A DNA stretch of 64,000 nt from Dickeya chrysanthemi NCPPB 402 (GTDB lineage: Bacteria; Pseudomonadota; Gammaproteobacteria; Enterobacterales; Enterobacteriaceae), in assembly GCF_000406105.1 (NCBI RefSeq), contig NZ_CM001974.1, forward strand, positions 2,745,442 to 2,809,441, in the 5' to 3' direction. Position 1 is the first letter of the stretch. Each line of letters begins with the position of its first letter. Of this stretch, positions 55,846 through 64,000 are shown one piece after another. Both the position numbers and the translations under genes were made by a program. Below the pieces are notes generated by a model. It did not search any database and was not told where the DNA came from. It worked only from the letters and a program-made list of their open reading frames with translations.

Positions 55846-56949
55846 ATGATGAAGCGCAACGTTCTTGCAGTGGTAATCCCTGCTCTGTTGGCTGCCGGCG
55901 CAGCTAACGCGGCTGAAGTGTACAATAAAGACGGCAACAAGCTGGACCTGACCGGTAAAGTTGTTGGCCTGCACTACCTCACCAAGGATGACGGTAACAA
56001 AGGCGATCAGAGCTATGTTCGTCTGGGTTTCAAAGGCGAAACACAGATTACGAAAGATCTGACCGGCTATGGTCGCTTTGAACAGAATTTTAACGCTAGC
56101 CAAGCTGAAGACACCAATGGTGGCGCTAATGCTAGTAAAACTCGTTATGCGTATGCCGGCCTGAAATTTGGTGATTTCGGTTCTATTGATTACGGTCGTA
56201 ACCGTAGCGTTGCGTATGATGGTATCTCTTACACCGACGTACTGCCGGAATTTGGTGGCGACCAGGCATACACCGATAACCTGACTAGTCGTAACTCTGG
56301 TGTTGCTACTTACCGTAACAAGAACTTCTTTGGTCTGGTAGATGGTTGGGATTTCGCTCTGGGCTACCAATCAGCACATAGCGACTCAAGCAGAATTCAG
56401 AAGCAAACTGGCGCTGGCTGGGCAATGTCTTCTAGCTATACAGCACCGTTTGGTGTCGGCGTTGTTGGGTCATATACTCAAGCCAATCGCTCCGACACTC
56501 AAATTAACGATGGCCGTGGTGATAAAGCCGAAGCTTGGGCGACCGGTCTGAAATACGACGCAAACAATGTCTACGTTGCTGCCACCTATGGCGAATACCA
56601 CAACCTGACCTATATTGCTAACAGCACATTCAGTAACAACACATCTAGTACAATCCGCGGCAACAATGCTTTCGATAAGACAAAAGTCTTTGAAGCCGTT
56701 GCTCAGTACAACTTTGACTTCGGCCTGACACCAAGTATTGGTTATGTCACAGCTAAAGGCGAAGACAATACCTCTGCTGCACGTACCGATGATTACATTA
56801 CCAAATATGTTAGCTTAGGTATGACTTACTCATTTAATAAGAACTTCTCTACCTACACAGAATACGATATCAACCTGCTGGACAGCAACAACGCTTACGG
56901 TTTGTCCACTAACGACATCGTTGCTGTTGGTGTTGTTTACCAGTTCTAA
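55846..56949 (+). CDS. ompF: OmpF/OmpC-type trimeric porin (paralogue 1)
   Basis: 367 aa. Signal peptide MMKRNVLAVVIPALLAAGAANA (cleaved before AEVYNKDGNKLDL). Sixteen-strand general porin with the L3 constriction motif region DVLPEFGGD, DYGRN, and C-terminal Phe of VGVVYQF needed for BAM assembly. Passive diffusion of small hydrophilic solutes. Between asnS and a second porin, the position of ompF in E. coli. Shorter than the mature E. coli protein in some loops. Confidence 0.93.
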   Translation: MMKRNVLAVVIPALLAAGAANAAEVYNKDGNKLDLTGKVVGLHYLTKDDGNKGDQSYVRLGFKGETQITKDLTGYGRFEQNFNASQAEDTNGGANASKTRYAYAGLKFGDFGSIDYGRNRSVAYDGISYTDVLPEFGGDQAYTDNLTSRNSGVATYRNKNFFGLVDGWDFALGYQSAHSDSSRIQKQTGAGWAMSSSYTAPFGVGVVGSYTQANRSDTQINDGRGDKAEAWATGLKYDANNVYVAATYGEYHNLTYIANSTFSNNTSSTIRGNNAFDKTKVFEAVAQYNFDFGLTPSIGYVTAKGEDNTSAARTDDYITKYVSLGMTYSFNKNFSTYTEYDINLLDSNNAYGLSTNDIVAVGVVYQF

Positions 56950-57001
56950 TCTAAATAGACTGGCTATTGTTGCATGATTTTATTGTAGCAATATCATCTA
57001 T

Positions 57002-57036
57002 ACCGCCGACTAATGTATTTTGGTCGGCGGTTTTTT
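57002..57036 (+). terminator. terminator of porin paralogue 1
   Basis: ACCGCCGAC (57002-57010) / GTCGGCGGT (57023-57031) perfect stem, then six T. Confidence 0.92.
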
Positions 57037-57291
57037 CTTGAACGCCTGACATAGCCTTCATATTTATTATGCATAGGCATGACGTAACAAAAATTCCCCC
57101 GTTTGAATACACTTCATCGTCCATCTAAACCATTACCGCCACATGGCAGAAAAATTTATTTTTTATTAAATTAAAACAATAAATTACTAATCCAATTATA
57201 AGCCACAACCCACATTAATGAGCAAAATTCCATCACTTACATGTCTATTACATTTCCGTTTTATTTCATTTTTATAAAAAGCAATATGATA

Positions 57292-57408
57292 TTAACTTTT
57301 GGATACGTATTTTTTTTAAATGTTTCTATTTGATCATGTCAGTAGCATATTCATTGTAGATAAACCCAATACCTGATGAAACACTGCCTGCGGACACAGA
57401 ACGACACC
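57292..57408 (+). promoter_or_regulatory. OmpR-type promoter region and leader of the second porin gene
   Basis: TTAACTTTTGGATACGTATT and the following T-rich stretch to GTTTC (57292-57326) closely follow E. coli ompF F1 (TTTACTTTTGGTTACATATT). The leader motif GCGGACACAGAACGACACC (57390-57408) is the counterpart of the one before the first porin gene. Confidence 0.6.
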
Positions 57409-57484
57409 TGCTTAGACGAGAAGTTCCTTACAGATTTTTCTGTAATACCGGCGCAGGTGATATAACACAACGAGGGTATTGATA

Positions 57485-58591
57485 ATGATGAAGCGTAATA
57501 TTCTGGCAGTGATAATCCCGGCACTGTTGGCCGCTGGTGCAGCTAACGCGGCTGAGATCTATAACAAAGATGGCAACAAGCTGAATCTTAACGGTAAAAT
57601 TAATGGTCTGCACTATTTCTCCAAAGATACCGGCAACAGCGGCGACAAAACTTACGCCCGTCTGGGTTTCTTAGGTGAAACCAAAATCAACAACGATTTG
57701 ACTGGTTATGGTCGTTTTGAATACCAATTCAACGCAGCTAACGCTGAAGATACTAACGGTGGCAACGGCAAAACCCGTTATGCGTATGCTGGCTTGAAGT
57801 TTGCCGATTTTGGTTCTCTGGATTACGGTCGTAATCGCAACGTGTCTTACGACGGTATCTCTTATACCGATGTGCTACCGGAATGGGGCGGTGATTCCGC
57901 TTATACCAACAGCTTTACTGGTCGTAGTTCTGGTGTTGCCAACTATCGCAACAAGAACTTCTTCGGTCTGGTTGAAGACCTGAACTTCGGCTTGAGCTAC
58001 CAGTCTGCACATACTGACTCCAGTAATGTCAGAAACAACCTCGGTGCTGGCTATGCTTTGTCTACCTCTTACACCTCTCCTATTGGCGTAGGTGTTACCG
58101 GGTCTTACGGCCATGTTAATCGTGCAAACAAAGCCAATGGCTCTTCTGTAATCAACGATGGTCGCGGCACTGATGCAGAAATGTGGGCTACCGGCCTGAA
58201 ATACGATGCCAACAGCATCTATGTAGCAGCAACTTACGGCGAATACCGTAACTTGTCCTACGTTGGTTTCAGTTCCTTCAACACCGGCTCAACCAGATCT
58301 GGCAATACTGCCTTTGACAAAACACAAGTCTTTGAAGCCGTTGCCCAGTACGCATTTGACTTCGGTTTGAAACCGTCTATTGCTTATGTTTCGGCTAAAG
58401 CAAAAGACGATACTGCCGCAACCACCCAGAACGATTATATTGTAAAATATGTTAGCTATGCTCTGACCTATTCTTTCAATAAGAATTTCTCGACCTATAC
58501 CGAATATGACATGAACCTGCTGAGCAGTAGCAATGTATACAAAATGGCAACTGACGACCGCGTTGCCGTAGGTATGGTTTACCAGTTCTAA
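57485..58591 (+). CDS. OmpF/OmpC-type trimeric porin (paralogue 2)
   Basis: 368 aa from the ATG at 57485 (GAGGGTATTGATA upstream). Signal peptide MMKRNILAVIIPALLAAGAANA, then AEIYNKDGNKLNLNGKING. It shares most beta-strands with the upstream porin (DYGRNR, YDGISYTDVLPE, ATGLKYDANSIYVAATYGEY) and differs mainly in surface loops. It ends VGMVYQF. A tandem duplicate of the first porin with its own promoter and terminator. Which of the two is the functional OmpF equivalent cannot be told from sequence alone. Confidence 0.93.
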   Translation: MMKRNILAVIIPALLAAGAANAAEIYNKDGNKLNLNGKINGLHYFSKDTGNSGDKTYARLGFLGETKINNDLTGYGRFEYQFNAANAEDTNGGNGKTRYAYAGLKFADFGSLDYGRNRNVSYDGISYTDVLPEWGGDSAYTNSFTGRSSGVANYRNKNFFGLVEDLNFGLSYQSAHTDSSNVRNNLGAGYALSTSYTSPIGVGVTGSYGHVNRANKANGSSVINDGRGTDAEMWATGLKYDANSIYVAATYGEYRNLSYVGFSSFNTGSTRSGNTAFDKTQVFEAVAQYAFDFGLKPSIAYVSAKAKDDTAATTQNDYIVKYVSYALTYSFNKNFSTYTEYDMNLLSSSNVYKMATDDRVAVGMVYQF

Positions 58592-58620
58592 TTGCTTTTG
58601 CTTTATTGAGTACCTGTGTC

Positions 58621-58650
58621 AAGCCGGGAACCCTCTCTCCCGGCTTTTTA
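58621..58650 (+). terminator. terminator of porin paralogue 2
   Basis: AAGCCGGGA (58621-58629) / TCCCGGCTT (58638-58646) stem followed by T residues. Confidence 0.9.
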
Positions 58651-58856
58651 CATTCAGGAATACTTACCACGTACGTACCGCTTTTATCACACCACCTTGC
58701 CATGCCGCCCTGCCCCAACCTTCCTCATAAGGTATTTGTACCATCACTTTATCTTCTGCCATTATTTCCGTTTCTTTTGATGCAAACGGTTGGCAAAGCC
58801 AGACGCTGGCGTTAACCTGCTATTTCTGTTTATTCTCTGTCATGGATTACTTCGCA

Positions 58857-60047
58857 ATGTTTGAAAAAATCTCTGCCGCACCTGCCGATCCGATTCTGGG
58901 TCTGGCTGATTTGTTTCGCGCTGATGAGCGTCCTCACAAGATCAACCTGGGAATCGGGGTCTATAAGGATGAAACCGGTAAAACCCCCGTACTCACCAGC
59001 GTAAAAAAAGCAGAACAGCTGTTACTGGAAACAGAAACCACTAAAAACTACCTGAGCATTGACGGCATCCCGGAATTCGCCCGCTGCACTCAGGAGTTGT
59101 TGTTCGGCAAGCAGAGTGAAATCATTGCGAATAAACGCGCACGCACCGCACAGACGCCGGGCGGCACCGGCGGTTTGCGTGTGGCGGCCGACTTCATCGC
59201 CAGCCAGACCAGCGCCAAACGCATTTGGGTCAGCAACCCAAGTTGGCCGAACCACAAAAATGTTTTCTCGGCCGGCGGCCTCGAAGTCTGTGATTACACG
59301 TACTATGATGCCGCTAACCACAAGCTGGATTTTGACGGGCTGCTGAGCAGCCTCAGCGAGGCTAAGGCTGGTGATGTGGTCCTGTTCCACGGCTGTTGTC
59401 ATAATCCGACCGGTATTGATCCGACCAAAGAACAGTGGGAACAGTTGGCCGCACTGGCGCTGGATAAAGGCTGGTTACCGCTGTTTGACTTTGCCTATCA
59501 GGGTTTCGCCCGGGGTTTGGATGAAGATGCCGAAGGTCTGCGTATTTTCGCCGCCAAACACCAGGAATTAATCGTCGCCAGTTCTTACTCCAAGAACTTT
59601 GGCCTGTACAACGAACGTGTCGGCGCCTGCACTATCGTAGCGGCAGACGCAGCAATTGCCGATACGGCATTCAGCCAGGTCAAAGCGGGGATCCGCGCCA
59701 ACTACTCCAACCCACCGTCACACGGTGCGGCCGTGGTGGCGACGGTGCTGTCCAATGAATCGCTGCGTAATATTTGGGAACAGGAATTAACCGCGATGCG
59801 TGAGCGCATTCAACGCATGCGTCATTTGTTCGTCAGTACCTTGCAGGAAAAAGGCGCAAATCAGGATTTCTCCTTCATCATCAACCAGAATGGCATGTTC
59901 TCCTTCAGCGGGTTGAATAAGGACCAGGTGCTGCGTCTGCGCAATGAATTTGGTATTTACGCCGTGAACTCAGGCCGAATCAACGTAGCAGGTATGACAC
60001 CGGAAAATATGGCGCCGCTGTGCGAAGCCATTGTCGCCGTACTGTAA
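58857..60047 (+). CDS. aspC: aspartate aminotransferase
   Basis: 396 aa from the ATG at 58857, the E. coli length ([20 protein letters not shown]); an ATG five codons earlier (58842) is also open. Class I PLP aminotransferase with PLP Lys in [15 protein letters not shown], the substrate Arg region near the C-terminus ([10 protein letters not shown]) and NPSWPNH. Interconverts aspartate/2-oxoglutarate and oxaloacetate/glutamate; also acts on aromatic amino acids. Follows ompF, as in E. coli. Confidence 0.96.
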   Translation: MFEKISAAPADPILGLADLFRADERPHKINLGIGVYKDETGKTPVLTSVKKAEQLLLETETTKNYLSIDGIPEFARCTQELLFGKQSEIIANKRARTAQTPGGTGGLRVAADFIASQTSAKRIWVSNPSWPNHKNVFSAGGLEVCDYTYYDAANHKLDFDGLLSSLSEAKAGDVVLFHGCCHNPTGIDPTKEQWEQLAALALDKGWLPLFDFAYQGFARGLDEDAEGLRIFAAKHQELIVASSYSKNFGLYNERVGACTIVAADAAIADTAFSQVKAGIRANYSNPPSHGAAVVATVLSNESLRNIWEQELTAMRERIQRMRHLFVSTLQEKGANQDFSFIINQNGMFSFSGLNKDQVLRLRNEFGIYAVNSGRINVAGMTPENMAPLCEAIVAVL

Positions 60048-60104
60048 TGTGGATGACGCCGGCTGCCTTTTAATGTCACCATAGAAAGGCCAGCGCCCCG
60101 GTTT

Positions 60105-60180
60105 AATGCCAGTCAGTCAGAGCCTATCCCACCAGGCCCACCAGGCTCTTAATCCTGACTGGCATTGTTTTGTTCGTTTT
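60105..60180 (+). terminator. aspC-side terminator hairpin (copy 1 of the ATGCCAGTCA hairpin)
   Basis: AATGCCAGTCAG (60105-60116) pairs with CTGACTGGCATT (60155-60166). A second inner stem AGCCT/AGGCT sits in the loop, and GTTTTGTTCGTTTTTT follows. It ends about 80 bases before the 3' end of ygiQ. A hairpin with the same outer sequence lies on the other side of ygiQ. Confidence 0.8.
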
Positions 60181-60258
60181 TTACATTCTACGTCTGCGCT
60201 ACACCACGCTGTCAGTATTCACCGATATCTTATGAGGTCTGAGCGTCCTGACGAGGAG

Positions 60259-62505
60259 TCATCCTCTTGGGCGCTTACTCTGAGTACCCGATTTACCCGC
60301 CCCTGTGCGGACCGGTGCCTTGCCTGTGTTTGCCGGCCTGGCTTGAGCCGGTTTGGCATTGCCTTGCCCACGCGGGGTTTGACCATTACCGCGCTGATAA
60401 TTGATATCACTATGCCGGGTCAGCGCCGGCCTGGCGCCCTTGCCGGCGGCCCGAGCCGTACGTTCGCCGCGGCTTTCTGCCGGGACCAGACACTCGGTGC
60501 CGGAACCAATCAGATAGCCTTTTCCCATGGCCAGCAACGCTTCACGAATAATCGGCCAGCCTGCCGGATCGTGGTAGCGCAGAATCGCCTTGTGCAGACG
60601 GCGGCGGCGCTCGCCCTTGGCTACAAACACGTCGCCATCGCTCCGGCTCACTTTGGAAAGTGGGTTTTTCTCGGTGTAATACATGGTGGTCGCGTTGGCG
60701 AGCGGCGATGGATAGAAGTTTTGCACCTGATCGAGCTTGAAGCGGTTGGACTTGAGCCACAGGGCCAGATTCACCATGTCTTCATCGGTGGTGCCAGGGT
60801 GCGCAGCAATAAAATACGGGATAAGGTACTGCTCTTTGCCCGCCTCTTTCGAGAACTTGTCAAACAGTGCCTTGAACTTGTAGTAAGTCCCCATACCCGG
60901 CTTCATCATCATCGCGAGCGGGCCCTCTTCGGTGTGCTCCGGCGCAATCTTGAGATAACCCCCCACGTGATACCTGGCGAGCTCACGCACATAGCGCGGA
61001 TCTTCCACCGCGAGGTCATAGCGCACACCGGAGGCGATCAGGATCTTCTTGATGCCTTTGAGGTCGCGCGCCTTGCGATAAAGATTGATGGTCGGCGTGT
61101 GGTCAGTGTTCATATGCGGGCAGATGCCCGGCCAGACGCAGGAAGCGCGGCGACAGGTTTGCTCTGCTCTCGGGCTTTTGCAGCGCAGCTTGTACATATT
61201 GGCGGTCGGGCCGCCGAGATCGGAGATGACGCCGGTAAAACCCGGTACTTTGTCGCGGATCTCTTCGATTTCCGTCAAGATCGACGCTTCCGAACGGCTC
61301 TGGATAATACGCCCTTCGTGCTCGGTGATGGAACAGAACGAGCAGCCGCCAAAACAACCACGCATGATGTTGACCGAGGTCTTGATCATGTCATAGGCCG
61401 GGATCTTCTCCTTACCGTAAGCCGGGTGCGGCACCCGCTGGTACGGCAGACCAAATACCCCATCCATTTCGTCGGTTTCGAGCGGGAATGCCGGCGGATT
61501 AACCCAGATGATGCGATCGCCGTGAGCCTGAGCCAACGCCCGGGCGCAACCGGGGTTGGTCTCGTGGTGCAGAATGCGCGAAGCATGGGCATAGAGCACC
61601 TTGTCTTCTTTGACCCGCTCAAAAGCCGGCAACTTGACGTAGGTTTTCTCCCAGGGCTTGGGTTTGGCCGGCTGAACCCGCACCGGTCTGGCCTCTTGTG
61701 CGGCCGGTGCGGCATCGCTGGCATCGTCCGAGCAGGGTGCCCCTTCCATGTAAGGATTGGGGATAGGGTCGATACGACCAATCTGATCGAGCTTGCTCGA
61801 GTCGACTCCGCTCCAGCCCGGCAGCGGCTCGCGGCGGATGACGGCGGTGCCGCGAATATCCTGCATGGTTTCGATGCTTTCGCCTGCGGCGATACGGTGC
61901 GCCACGTCGATAAGCGGTCGCTCGGCGTTGCCGTAAATCAGAAGGTCGGCTTTGGCATCAAACAGGATGGAACGGCGAATCGTTTCGGACCAGTAGTCAT
62001 AGTGGGCGATACGGCGAAGCGAAGCCTCAATACCGCCGATAATAACCGGTATCTCCTTGTAGGCCTCTTTGCAGCGCTGGGTATAGACCAGCGTTGCGCG
62101 ATCGGGCCTTTTGCCGGCGACGTTGCCGGGGGTATAGGCGTCATCGTGGCGCAGCTTTTTATCCGAGGTGTAGCGATTGATCATCGAGTCCATATTGCCT
62201 GCCGTTACCCCAAAAAAGAGGTTAGGCTTGCCCAGACGCATAAAGTCCGCTTTGGAGGACCAATCCGGCTGAGCGATGATACCGACCCGAAAGCCCTGGG
62301 ATTCGAGCATACGGCCAATCACCGCCATACCAAAACTCGGGTGATCCACGTAAGCATCACCGGTAATCAGAATGATGTCGCAACTGTCCCAGCCGAGCTT
62401 GTCCATCTCGTTGCGAGACATGGGCAGAAAGGGCGCGGTACCGTAGCATTCAGCCCAATAGCGGGGATAGGAGAAGAGCGGGGTTATCGGTTGCATTTTG
62501 ACCAC
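60259..62505 (-). CDS. ygiQ: radical SAM protein YgiQ (UPF0313)
   Basis: 748 aa (E. coli ~739). A cobalamin-binding-like N-terminal region is followed by the radical SAM core with the CxxxCxxC motif in [19 protein letters not shown] (around residue 380-390), then the conserved [22 protein letters not shown] and [15 protein letters not shown]. The last ~80 residues are a basic, low-complexity tail rich in Gly/Arg/Ala/Pro. Function unknown in the literature as I know it. It sits between aspC and gloC, which are neighbours in E. coli; there ygiQ is elsewhere. Codon use is noticeably GC-rich, leaving a complementary frame open for 864 codons. Confidence 0.92.
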   Translation of the reverse strand: MVKMQPITPLFSYPRYWAECYGTAPFLPMSRNEMDKLGWDSCDIILITGDAYVDHPSFGMAVIGRMLESQGFRVGIIAQPDWSSKADFMRLGKPNLFFGVTAGNMDSMINRYTSDKKLRHDDAYTPGNVAGKRPDRATLVYTQRCKEAYKEIPVIIGGIEASLRRIAHYDYWSETIRRSILFDAKADLLIYGNAERPLIDVAHRIAAGESIETMQDIRGTAVIRREPLPGWSGVDSSKLDQIGRIDPIPNPYMEGAPCSDDASDAAPAAQEARPVRVQPAKPKPWEKTYVKLPAFERVKEDKVLYAHASRILHHETNPGCARALAQAHGDRIIWVNPPAFPLETDEMDGVFGLPYQRVPHPAYGKEKIPAYDMIKTSVNIMRGCFGGCSFCSITEHEGRIIQSRSEASILTEIEEIRDKVPGFTGVISDLGGPTANMYKLRCKSPRAEQTCRRASCVWPGICPHMNTDHTPTINLYRKARDLKGIKKILIASGVRYDLAVEDPRYVRELARYHVGGYLKIAPEHTEEGPLAMMMKPGMGTYYKFKALFDKFSKEAGKEQYLIPYFIAAHPGTTDEDMVNLALWLKSNRFKLDQVQNFYPSPLANATTMYYTEKNPLSKVSRSDGDVFVAKGERRRRLHKAILRYHDPAGWPIIREALLAMGKGYLIGSGTECLVPAESRGERTARAAGKGARPALTRHSDINYQRGNGQTPRGQGNAKPAQARPANTGKAPVRTGAGKSGTQSKRPRG

Positions 62506-62710
62506 CTGAAAAATTCTGGTCGCGCATTATACCGGCTGCCAAGGGCTGCGGCGATGGCTTTTTATCCCTGTACATCGCGGAAATTAGCGCAACGGGAGCC
62601 ACAGGCGGAATGGCTTGTTTTGTCAGTTAAAAGAGAGCGGGTTTCCCAGTGTCTGCTGGCGAATCCACAAAAATACCATTCCTGCAAAAATACCCTGTAA
62701 CAAAACGGAC

Positions 62711-62746
62711 AAAAAATAATGCCAGTCAGGTTCACTGGCTGGCATT
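62711..62746 (-). terminator. gloC terminator hairpin (copy 2 of the ATGCCAGTCA hairpin)
   Basis: TAATGCCAGCCAG and CTGACTGGCATTA (minus strand) pair around a short loop and are followed by TTTTTT. The outer sequence AATGCCAGTCAG is shared with the hairpin at 60105-60166 beyond ygiQ. Confidence 0.8.
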
Positions 62747-62786
62747 AGGCAGACTCGCAGGCCTTTTTATCGCGTTGATACGCAAA

Positions 62787-63425
62787 TCACTCGGTATCAC
62801 GCACAAACGGATTGGTACGACGCTCTTCACCGAAGGTAGACATCGGCCCATGACCCGGAATAAACGCGATATCATCACCGAGAGGAAATAACTTATTGCG
62901 GATGGATGCTATCAGTGCCTGGTGATCGCCCTGCGGGAAATCGCTACGTCCCACGCCGCCACGAAAAATGACATCCCCGACCTGAGCGAAACGCGATAAC
63001 TTATCCACGAACACCACATGCCCCGGTGTATGCCCAGGACAATGCAGAACAGACAACACCGACTCGCCAAGGGTGATGGTATCGCCGTCCTCCAGCCAAC
63101 GCGTCGGCGTCAACGGCGGGCAATCACTCAAACCAAACATGCGGCTCTGGGCCGGTAATCCGTCAAGCCAGAACGCGTCGGCACGTTGCGGGCCGACAAT
63201 CGGCGCCTGAAAGTGCTCAGCCAGCGCCACTGCGGCACCCACATGGTCCAGATGACCATGCGTCAACAAAATCTGGGTTATCGTCACCCCCGCCTGCGCA
63301 ACGGCCTGTTTGATTTTGTCTGCTTCACCGCCAGGATCGACAATAGCGGCCTGCAAGGTTTTCTCGCACCATAACAGGGTGCAATTTTGACCGAAGGCCG
63401 TAACAGGAATAATTTGGTACTTCAT
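62787..63425 (-). CDS. gloC: hydroxyacylglutathione hydrolase GloC (glyoxalase II type)
   Basis: 212 aa metallo-beta-lactamase fold with THGHLDHVG (His56, His58, Asp60, His61), HCPGHTPGH and a C-terminal PGHG. Hydrolyses S-lactoylglutathione in methylglyoxal detoxification. E. coli YcbL is ~215 aa. Downstream of mepK, with 69 bases between, likely co-transcribed. Confidence 0.94.
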   Translation of the reverse strand: MKYQIIPVTAFGQNCTLLWCEKTLQAAIVDPGGEADKIKQAVAQAGVTITQILLTHGHLDHVGAAVALAEHFQAPIVGPQRADAFWLDGLPAQSRMFGLSDCPPLTPTRWLEDGDTITLGESVLSVLHCPGHTPGHVVFVDKLSRFAQVGDVIFRGGVGRSDFPQGDHQALIASIRNKLFPLGDDIAFIPGHGPMSTFGEERRTNPFVRDTE

Positions 63426-63494
63426 ACCACTCCGTCTTTACTCCAAATCCTTATTCGAGGGAAAACGCTCCGCCTCGCCTATCTATCCCCTGTA

Positions 63495-64000
63495 TTACCA
63501 GGTACGGATCGCGCCGGTATCGATGTGCACGAAATTGCTCTGCGGATAATAGCCAACGCCACCGGCACGCATTTTTACCGCCGCTTTGCGTATATTCGCC
63601 AGTTGGACGCCTTCAATATGGAAATCCATGGCCTTACCCAAGGTATGGTAGCTCTGTTTCGCCACGCCCTTACTGTGCGACCGCAGATCTTCATTGGTAC
63701 TGTAAGAACGGTAACCCGAGATCAGCTGTACCGGCTTGGTCGTACCTAACATCACCTGCAGGCGGTAGAGCTGATCAAACAGCGAGGGGTCGATAGTTTT
63801 AACTTTATTCGCCCGATAATCACGGAAAAAGTGGTTCAGCCGGGAGAGTTCTTCTTTGTTATAGCGACGGCCATCAAAGAATTCGACTTTGATACGTTCA
63901 CCGGTGTTGAGATTGTTCAATGTCAGAATGCGCGGACGAGCCGTAGATAATGAAGCGAATGACTGACCCGGCAAGAGTGCTATCCCTAACGCTGCGCCGC
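63495..64000 (-). CDS. mepK: murein endopeptidase MepK (partial, 5' end outside window)
   Basis: The frame is open to the window edge; visible residues start in the Tat-type signal region (GAALGIALLPGQSFASLST), equivalent to about residue 18 of the 182-aa E. coli YcbK. Peptidase M15A-like zinc site: LISGYRS, KGVAKQSYHTLGKAMDFHIEG (His and Asp) and NFVHIDTG (His). Cleaves meso-DAP(3-3) cross-links made by LD-transpeptidases such as LdtE. The start codon and the Tat twin-arginine lie outside. Confidence 0.93.
   Translation of the reverse strand, partial: GAALGIALLPGQSFASLSTARPRILTLNNLNTGERIKVEFFDGRRYNKEELSRLNHFFRDYRANKVKTIDPSLFDQLYRLQVMLGTTKPVQLISGYRSYSTNEDLRSHSKGVAKQSYHTLGKAMDFHIEGVQLANIRKAAVKMRAGGVGYYPQSNFVHIDTGAIRTW

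Larger units (their letters stand above)
56950..57484. other. AT-rich spacer between the tandem porin genes
   Basis: Contains the terminator of the first porin gene (57002-57036), then about 250 bases of very AT-rich DNA, an OmpR-box-like stretch at 57292-57326 and the leader of the second gene. No coding frame accepted. Confidence 0.6.

Overview
The window looks like a chromosomal segment of a soft-rot enterobacterium, most likely Dickeya (formerly Erwinia chrysanthemi) or a close Pectobacteriaceae relative. Evidence: nearly every core gene aligns by eye with its E. coli orthologue, gene order follows two E. coli blocks, an aryl-beta-glucoside (arb/bgl) operon sits at the left, and ERIC-type intergenic repeats are scattered through it. 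This identification rests on recognition of protein sequences, not on a database search.

Layout. (1) 1-7650, minus strand: an inducible beta-glucoside operon bglG-bglF-bglB-bglH-yieL-like esterase (the esterase runs off the left edge). Two antiterminator/terminator switches sit before bglG and before bglF, and two ERIC elements lie between bglB and bglH. (2) 8257-23250: the E. coli 37-min-like block pykF, lpp, ldtE, sufABCDSE, menI, ydiJ, ydiK. A Fur-box-preceded gene of unknown function diverges from suf. (3) 23430-23590: the sRNA RprA behind a palindromic RcsB-like box. (4) 23650-27980: a decayed accessory island between rprA and ppsA. It holds an IS110 relic, a truncated SDR, two intact SDR oxidoreductases, a TetR regulator with two matching palindromes, a SnoaL-like gene fused in frame to what looks like the tail of a conjugative relaxase, and the first ~43 codons of a tyrosine integrase. 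(5) 28048-32800: ppsA, ppsR, aroH. (6) 32895-64000: the E. coli 21-22-min-like block rmf, pqiABC, uup, rlmL, ycbX, zapC, pyrD, ssuEADCB, pepN, pncB, asnS, two tandem ompF paralogues, aspC, gloC and mepK (cut by the right edge). A ygiQ gene has been placed between aspC and gloC. The join of the two E. coli blocks lies between aroH and rmf.

How the genes work together. The bgl operon takes up plant aryl-beta-glucosides through a LamB-like porin and a PTS permease, then hydrolyses them. pykF and ppsA catalyse opposite directions of the PEP/pyruvate step, and both have Cra-like sites in front. aroH draws on PEP for aromatic amino acids. suf builds Fe-S clusters under iron limitation behind a clear Fur box. 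ssu releases sulfite from alkanesulfonates. pqiABC and lpp/ldtE act on the envelope. The two OmpF-type porins keep OmpR-like promoter boxes and a conserved leader.

Most notable observations: (a) the ERIC copies carry insertion cassettes of about 70 bp that differ in sequence but keep the same ordered set of hairpins, with paired changes in the stems; (b) the unknown Fur-controlled gene opposite suf; (c) the relaxase-tail fusion and integrase stub of a vanished integrative element; (d) ygiQ flanked on both sides by the same terminator-like hairpin; (e) ssuB reading through its own terminator into the 3' end of pepN.
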